Shown piece by piece: positions 60,774 to 64,000 of a stretch of 64,000 nucleotides of DNA (the first letter of the stretch is position 1; each line of letters starts with the position of its first letter). The DNA is taken from contig JAFEAT010000020.1 in the NCBI GenBank assembly GCA_018266255.1, positions 354,292-418,291 of the forward strand, read 5' to 3'. A program made the position numbers and the translations under genes. The DNA is from Cyanobacteria bacterium SZAS-4 (GTDB lineage: Bacteria > Cyanobacteriota > Vampirovibrionia > Obscuribacterales > Obscuribacteraceae). A model generated the notes under the pieces. The model was not told the DNA's origin, made no database searches, and saw only the letters and a program-made list of their open reading frames with translations.

Positions 60774-62159
60774 GTGATCACAGCTCCAACCGAACCAGTG
60801 GCACCAGAACCGCGAGTAAAAACGCGGTCGAATCGGCCCACTCGCATCGTGCAAGCAACGATGGTGGTAGGAGGTATTCTTTGGGCTTTTCTAGCAGCCA
60901 ATCAGGATTTCAGCAACTGTCAGATTTCTGGCTTTCTGATCGCCCTCGCGATTAGTTGGTGGCTCACACCTGAGATTCGCGCCCGCGCAGTTCAGCTCAA
61001 GCTGGTCGATATGCCCGGTGAGCGTCGTGTACACAAAATTCCTACGCCGAGATTAGGTGGGGTAGCCATTTACATCGCAGTTATGGTTTCCATCATTGCG
61101 TTGATTTTGATTTGCGGACGTTTGCCCTCTACAGCGCGCGGAAGTGAAGGTGGATTCATTGGTATTGCCGTCGGTGGCACCGTCATCTTCATTTTGGGAC
61201 TGATGGACGATCTTGGCGGTATTCCTGCCAAGATAAAGCTTGTGGTTCAGATCCTGGCAGCATGCGCTGCTTATTCGATGGGAGTCAGGATTAAATCAAT
61301 TCCAATCCCCGAATGGATCGCGCAGGCAGCCCAATCTATACCGCTGCCTGATTGGTTATCCAGTAATCTGCCGCCCTACCTCCATCTTTCGTCGCATCTA
61401 AATGTGCACACGAACTTGAGCAGCTATACGATCGATCTCGGTTTCACGCTCGGTATCATGCTTACCGTTCTCTGGTTGGTCGGCATTGCCAACGCCGTTA
61501 ATTTGATCGACGGCATGGATGGTTTGGCCGCTGGGGTTTCAGCTATTTCCGCTCTGACTATTTGGAGCGTCTCGCTTGCTGTCGATCGACCTTACGCCGC
61601 CCTGGTGGCTGCAGTTCTGGCTGGCGCTTTGTTGGGATTTTTGCGTTGGAATTTCAATCCGGCTCGAATCTTTTTAGGTGACTCTGGTGCCTATCTGACT
61701 GGCTTTATTCTGGCTGCTTTATCTATTACCGGCGTAATCAAGGGAGTAACGACGGCGACGTTGATTGTACCGACGTTTGTAATCGCTTTCCTCATATTCT
61801 TTTTCCCGATTTTAGACACCTCGTGGGCGATTGTCAGACGTGTTTCTAAGGGCGTCTCTCCGTTCACACCGGACGCCGGTCACATTCACCACAGGTTGCT
61901 GAAAAAATTGAAGGACAACCAGAAAAAAGTTGCCTATTTGATTTATGGAATGACAGCTACGCTGGGCTTGATTGCCGCCTGGGTCGTCGGTCAGCAGATT
62001 TATTACCTTACTCTGTGCGGTAGCGTCATCTTAATGGCTGTCTTTTTTGCAGAAGTGCTGAACCGCAATCGGCAGCGAAAGCAAATATTGCCAGGCGAAG
62101 TGCCGCAGGACGCACTCGACCAGCAAAAACAGCAAGAGAAAAACGAAAACGACGACTAA
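60774..62159 (+). CDS. WecA/MraY-family undecaprenyl-phosphate sugar-1-P transferase (461 aa)
   Basis: This polytopic enzyme transfers a sugar-1-phosphate, probably GlcNAc-1-P, to undecaprenyl phosphate, starting O-antigen, teichoic-like or exopolysaccharide synthesis. The start is GTG at 60774. Key motifs are GLMDDLGG, NLIDGMDGLAAG (catalytic Asp pair), FLGDSGAYLTGF and the WecA-type AGHIHHRLLKK, which favours WecA over MraY. About ten hydrophobic helices are present. A periplasmic loop at about 170-220 is longer than usual. It may be co-transcribed with glyA. Confidence 0.88.
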   Translation: MITAPTEPVAPEPRVKTRSNRPTRIVQATMVVGGILWAFLAANQDFSNCQISGFLIALAISWWLTPEIRARAVQLKLVDMPGERRVHKIPTPRLGGVAIYIAVMVSIIALILICGRLPSTARGSEGGFIGIAVGGTVIFILGLMDDLGGIPAKIKLVVQILAACAAYSMGVRIKSIPIPEWIAQAAQSIPLPDWLSSNLPPYLHLSSHLNVHTNLSSYTIDLGFTLGIMLTVLWLVGIANAVNLIDGMDGLAAGVSAISALTIWSVSLAVDRPYAALVAAVLAGALLGFLRWNFNPARIFLGDSGAYLTGFILAALSITGVIKGVTTATLIVPTFVIAFLIFFFPILDTSWAIVRRVSKGVSPFTPDAGHIHHRLLKKLKDNQKKVAYLIYGMTATLGLIAAWVVGQQIYYLTLCGSVILMAVFFAEVLNRNRQRKQILPGEVPQDALDQQKQQEKNENDD

Positions 62160-62163
62160 ACCA

Positions 62164-62188
62164 AAAGCGCCCACATCCGGGGCGCTTT
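62164..62188 (+). terminator. Intrinsic terminator after the WecA-like gene
   Basis: Arms AAAGCGCC (62164-62171) and GGCGCTTT (62181-62188) are perfect, with a nine-base loop. The stem ends in TTTAAAATC. It lies between the WecA-like gene and the convergent coiled-coil gene and may serve both. Confidence 0.65.
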
Positions 62189-62222
62189 AAAATCGTTCTA
62201 TTCAATACACAGCAATTGTTCG

Positions 62223-62651
62223 TTATTGCTGCTCTTCTTCACTCTGTGGATGCTTGTAAGGCTGCTGGAAGGGCTGTTGCTGCTGAGCTGGTTGTTGTGG
62301 CTGTTGTGGCTGCTGCTGCTGAAATGGTGAACTCTGAGGTGTGTGCGTAGGCTGCGAATTATATCTGTGCATCTGAGCTTGCTGGAACAGCTGATCCTGG
62401 TCATCTTTGTATTTCTTCTGCTCGAGCTCTTTCATCATGCGTTCGCGCTTCTCATCTTCGATGCGCATTTCGTCTGCTCTTTTCTCAGCTTGCTTGGCTT
62501 TCGCCATTTCGTCGTAGCGTCTACGCTCAAGCTCTTTTTTGGCACGGTCGCGCTCCTTCTGCTCGATCAGTCGACGCTCCGCTCGATGCTCTTCATCGCG
62601 CTTGTAAGCCGCTGCTTCTCTCAGTTTTCGTTGTTGGTCTACATTGGGCAT
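62223..62651 (-). CDS. Coiled-coil protein with Gln/Pro-rich tail (142 aa)
   Basis: Residues 1-95 are a long highly charged helix rich in Arg, Lys and Glu (AERRLIEQKERDRAKKELER), and residues 96-142 are Gln/Pro-rich (SPFQQQQPQQPQQPAQ). There is no signal or membrane segment. GGAGG lies nine bases before the ATG, which supports a real gene despite the low complexity. Function unknown. Its direction is opposite to the WecA-like gene. Low-complexity matches would mislead a search. Confidence 0.65.
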   Translation of the reverse strand: MPNVDQQRKLREAAAYKRDEEHRAERRLIEQKERDRAKKELERRRYDEMAKAKQAEKRADEMRIEDEKRERMMKELEQKKYKDDQDQLFQQAQMHRYNSQPTHTPQSSPFQQQQPQQPQQPAQQQQPFQQPYKHPQSEEEQQ

Positions 62652-62770
62652 CTCGGTAAAACCTCCAAAAATCAGCGCTACTTTCAGCTTATCATTCGAC
62701 TTTGCTACGGGGTTGGTCGTCTTGGTTGATTTAACTTGAGACGAACTACCCGATATCTAGCGGTGGTTGA

Positions 62771-62816
62771 GCCGGTTTGGAAACCGGCGGTCCTCCCAGC
62801 CGGCTTGGAAGCCGGC
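62771..62816. repeat. Two tandem extragenic palindromes (REP-like)
   Basis: GCCGGTTTGGAAACCGGC (62771-62788) and GCCGGCTTGGAAGCCGGC (62799-62816) recur with a 28-base period in the gap between the coiled-coil gene and the malic enzyme gene. Covarying bases (T-A to C-G) keep the stem, so the hairpin is selected. It may also terminate the malic enzyme mRNA. GCCGGC stems also occur at 30086. Confidence 0.75.
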
Positions 62817-62831
62817 GCTCCGACCTTCTAA

Positions 62832-64000
62832 TTATTCATACCCAAAATCGTCAGGTATACGAGTCTTTTTGTACTTGCGGGCGACTCCGGTTTCCTCAGC
62901 TGCTTTGACGACGGCTTTGGCTACTAGTTCGACCACTTTGGGGTTAAAGACGCTCGGAATAATATAGTCTTCGTTCAATTCGCTGTCCGAAATAACCGAT
63001 GCAATGGCGTTGGCCGCGGCCAACTTCATTTCTTCGTTGATGTCGGTGGCGTGGCAGTCCAGTGCGCCTCTGAAGATGCCAGGAAAGCACAAAACGTTAT
63101 TGATTTGGTTTGGGTAGTCCGAACGACCTGTAGCCATGATGCGTACGTACGGAGCAGCATCTTCAGGCATGACTTCTGGGGTCGGATTAGCCATGGCGAA
63201 TACGATCGGGTCGCGCGCCATTTTTTTCAAATCGATAGCTTCAATCGGTCCAGGTCCAGACAATCCCATGAAGAAGTCGGCTCCTTCCAGAGCATCTTTT
63301 ACTGATCCCTGGAAATTTGTTGGATTGGTGTTTTCAGCGAACCATTCCTTCATGAAATTCATTTCTTTGCGGCCCTTGTAGATCGCGCCGCTGCGATCGA
63401 ATCCGATGATATTTTTGACGCCCGCATGCATCAGAATCTTCGAACAAGCAACTCCGGCAGCGCCCACGCCTGTGACGATGACCTTCAAATCTTCCATCTT
63501 CTTGTTGACGATTTTAAGGGCATTGATCAAGGCTGCGAGCACAACCACCGCGGTTCCGTGCTGATCATCGTGGAATACTGGGATATCCAACTCTTTCTTC
63601 AAACGCTCTTCGATTTCGAAACAGCGAGGAGCCGAGATGTCTTCCAAATTGATGCCACCAAATACGGGGGCCATATATTTCACGGCTTTGATGATTTCTT
63701 CTGTGTCTTTGGTGTCTAGACAGATTGGAAAAGCATCCAATTTGCCGAACTCTTTGAACAGCATCGCTTTTCCTTCCATGACAGGAAGCGCCGCGGCCGG
63801 TCCGATGTCACCTAAACCCAGCACAGCCGTTCCGTCAGTCACGACAGCCACCATATTGCGCTTGATTGTCAGTTTGTAAACGTTTTCTGGCTCGTCGTGA
63901 ATAGCCATGCACACTCTAGCTACACCTGGTGTATATGCCATGGATAGATCGTCCCGTGTTGTCAGAGGCACTTTGTTCGTCACTCTGATTTTTCCGCCCA
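62832..64000 (-). CDS. Malic enzyme, N-terminus outside window
   Basis: The enzyme oxidatively decarboxylates malate to pyruvate with NAD(P)+. A GTG at 63983 would start a 383-residue product, but the frame stays open to the edge (GGKIRVTNKVPLTTRDD), and homologues have residues before this, so the start is beyond base 64000. The malic N-terminal domain has AYTPGVARVCMAIH, the Lys region is GKAMLFKEFGKLDAFP, and the cofactor motif is TGVGAAGVACSKIL. No phosphotransacetylase domain follows, so it is the short form. Confidence 0.93.
   Translation of the reverse strand, partial: GGKIRVTNKVPLTTRDDLSMAYTPGVARVCMAIHDEPENVYKLTIKRNMVAVVTDGTAVLGLGDIGPAAALPVMEGKAMLFKEFGKLDAFPICLDTKDTEEIIKAVKYMAPVFGGINLEDISAPRCFEIEERLKKELDIPVFHDDQHGTAVVVLAALINALKIVNKKMEDLKVIVTGVGAAGVACSKILMHAGVKNIIGFDRSGAIYKGRKEMNFMKEWFAENTNPTNFQGSVKDALEGADFFMGLSGPGPIEAIDLKKMARDPIVFAMANPTPEVMPEDAAPYVRIMATGRSDYPNQINNVLCFPGIFRGALDCHATDINEEMKLAAANAIASVISDSELNEDYIIPSVFNPKVVELVAKAVVKAAEETGVARKYKKTRIPDDFGYE

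Overview
The window looks like chromosomal DNA of a Gram-negative, non-photosynthetic relative of the cyanobacteria, most plausibly a Melainabacteria/Vampirovibrionia member such as the Obscuribacterales. This is inferred from gene content; I could run no search. The reasons are an outer-membrane gene set (BamA, a Skp-like chaperone, LpxD, LpxC, an LptD-like protein) whose LptD and whose post-lpxC neighbour resemble families best known from cyanobacteria (DUF3769 and DUF3370), a zwf-opcA pair, no photosynthesis genes, and many secreted TPR proteins and hybrid histidine-kinase sensors. Base composition is moderate and even. I saw no rRNA, tRNA, CRISPR array, intact insertion sequence or prophage.

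Bases 1-14.6 kb are the accessory-looking part. They hold a membrane-anchored TPR-like protein cut by the window edge, two paralogous polytopic membrane proteins that resemble VirB6/TrbL (one with a tail of about 1000 residues), a parallel beta-helix protein, a small MESH1-like alarmone hydrolase and a 1285-residue protein with annexin-like repeats. Four of these genes share an upstream dyad GTCAC-N6-GTAAC, usually followed 55-71 bases later by TTACTAA and a hairpin. A fifth exact copy lies upstream of a small unknown gene near 24 kb. I regard this as the best candidate for an undescribed regulon or system.

Bases 14.6-30 kb carry secreted TPR proteins, two paralogous membrane histidine kinases facing a secreted histidine acid phosphatase and a secreted GH43-like glycosidase, small secreted or membrane proteins, thymidylate kinase with a thioredoxin-like protein, and an aldehyde dehydrogenase with a strong terminator. 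Bases 30-36.5 kb form an outer-membrane cluster (bamA, skp, lpxD, lpxC, DUF3370-like). Bases 36.5-43 kb are a minus-strand operon: LptD-like, ROK sugar kinase, TPR protein, a HAD-fold protein lacking its nucleophile, and another TPR protein.

Bases 43-48 kb contain an iron-type alcohol dehydrogenase, an SCP2-like protein and a PfkB kinase in one tight operon, then yedF and selD for selenium metabolism. Bases 48-52 kb hold a ribbon-helix-helix regulator and membrane proteins including a CPBP protease. Bases 52-57 kb are a complete oxidative pentose-phosphate operon (zwf, opcA, pgl, gnd) with a 30-base perfect palindrome in its promoter region. Bases 57-64 kb carry a soluble PAS histidine kinase, recO, glyA, a WecA-like glycosyltransferase, a coiled-coil protein and a malic enzyme cut by the right edge.
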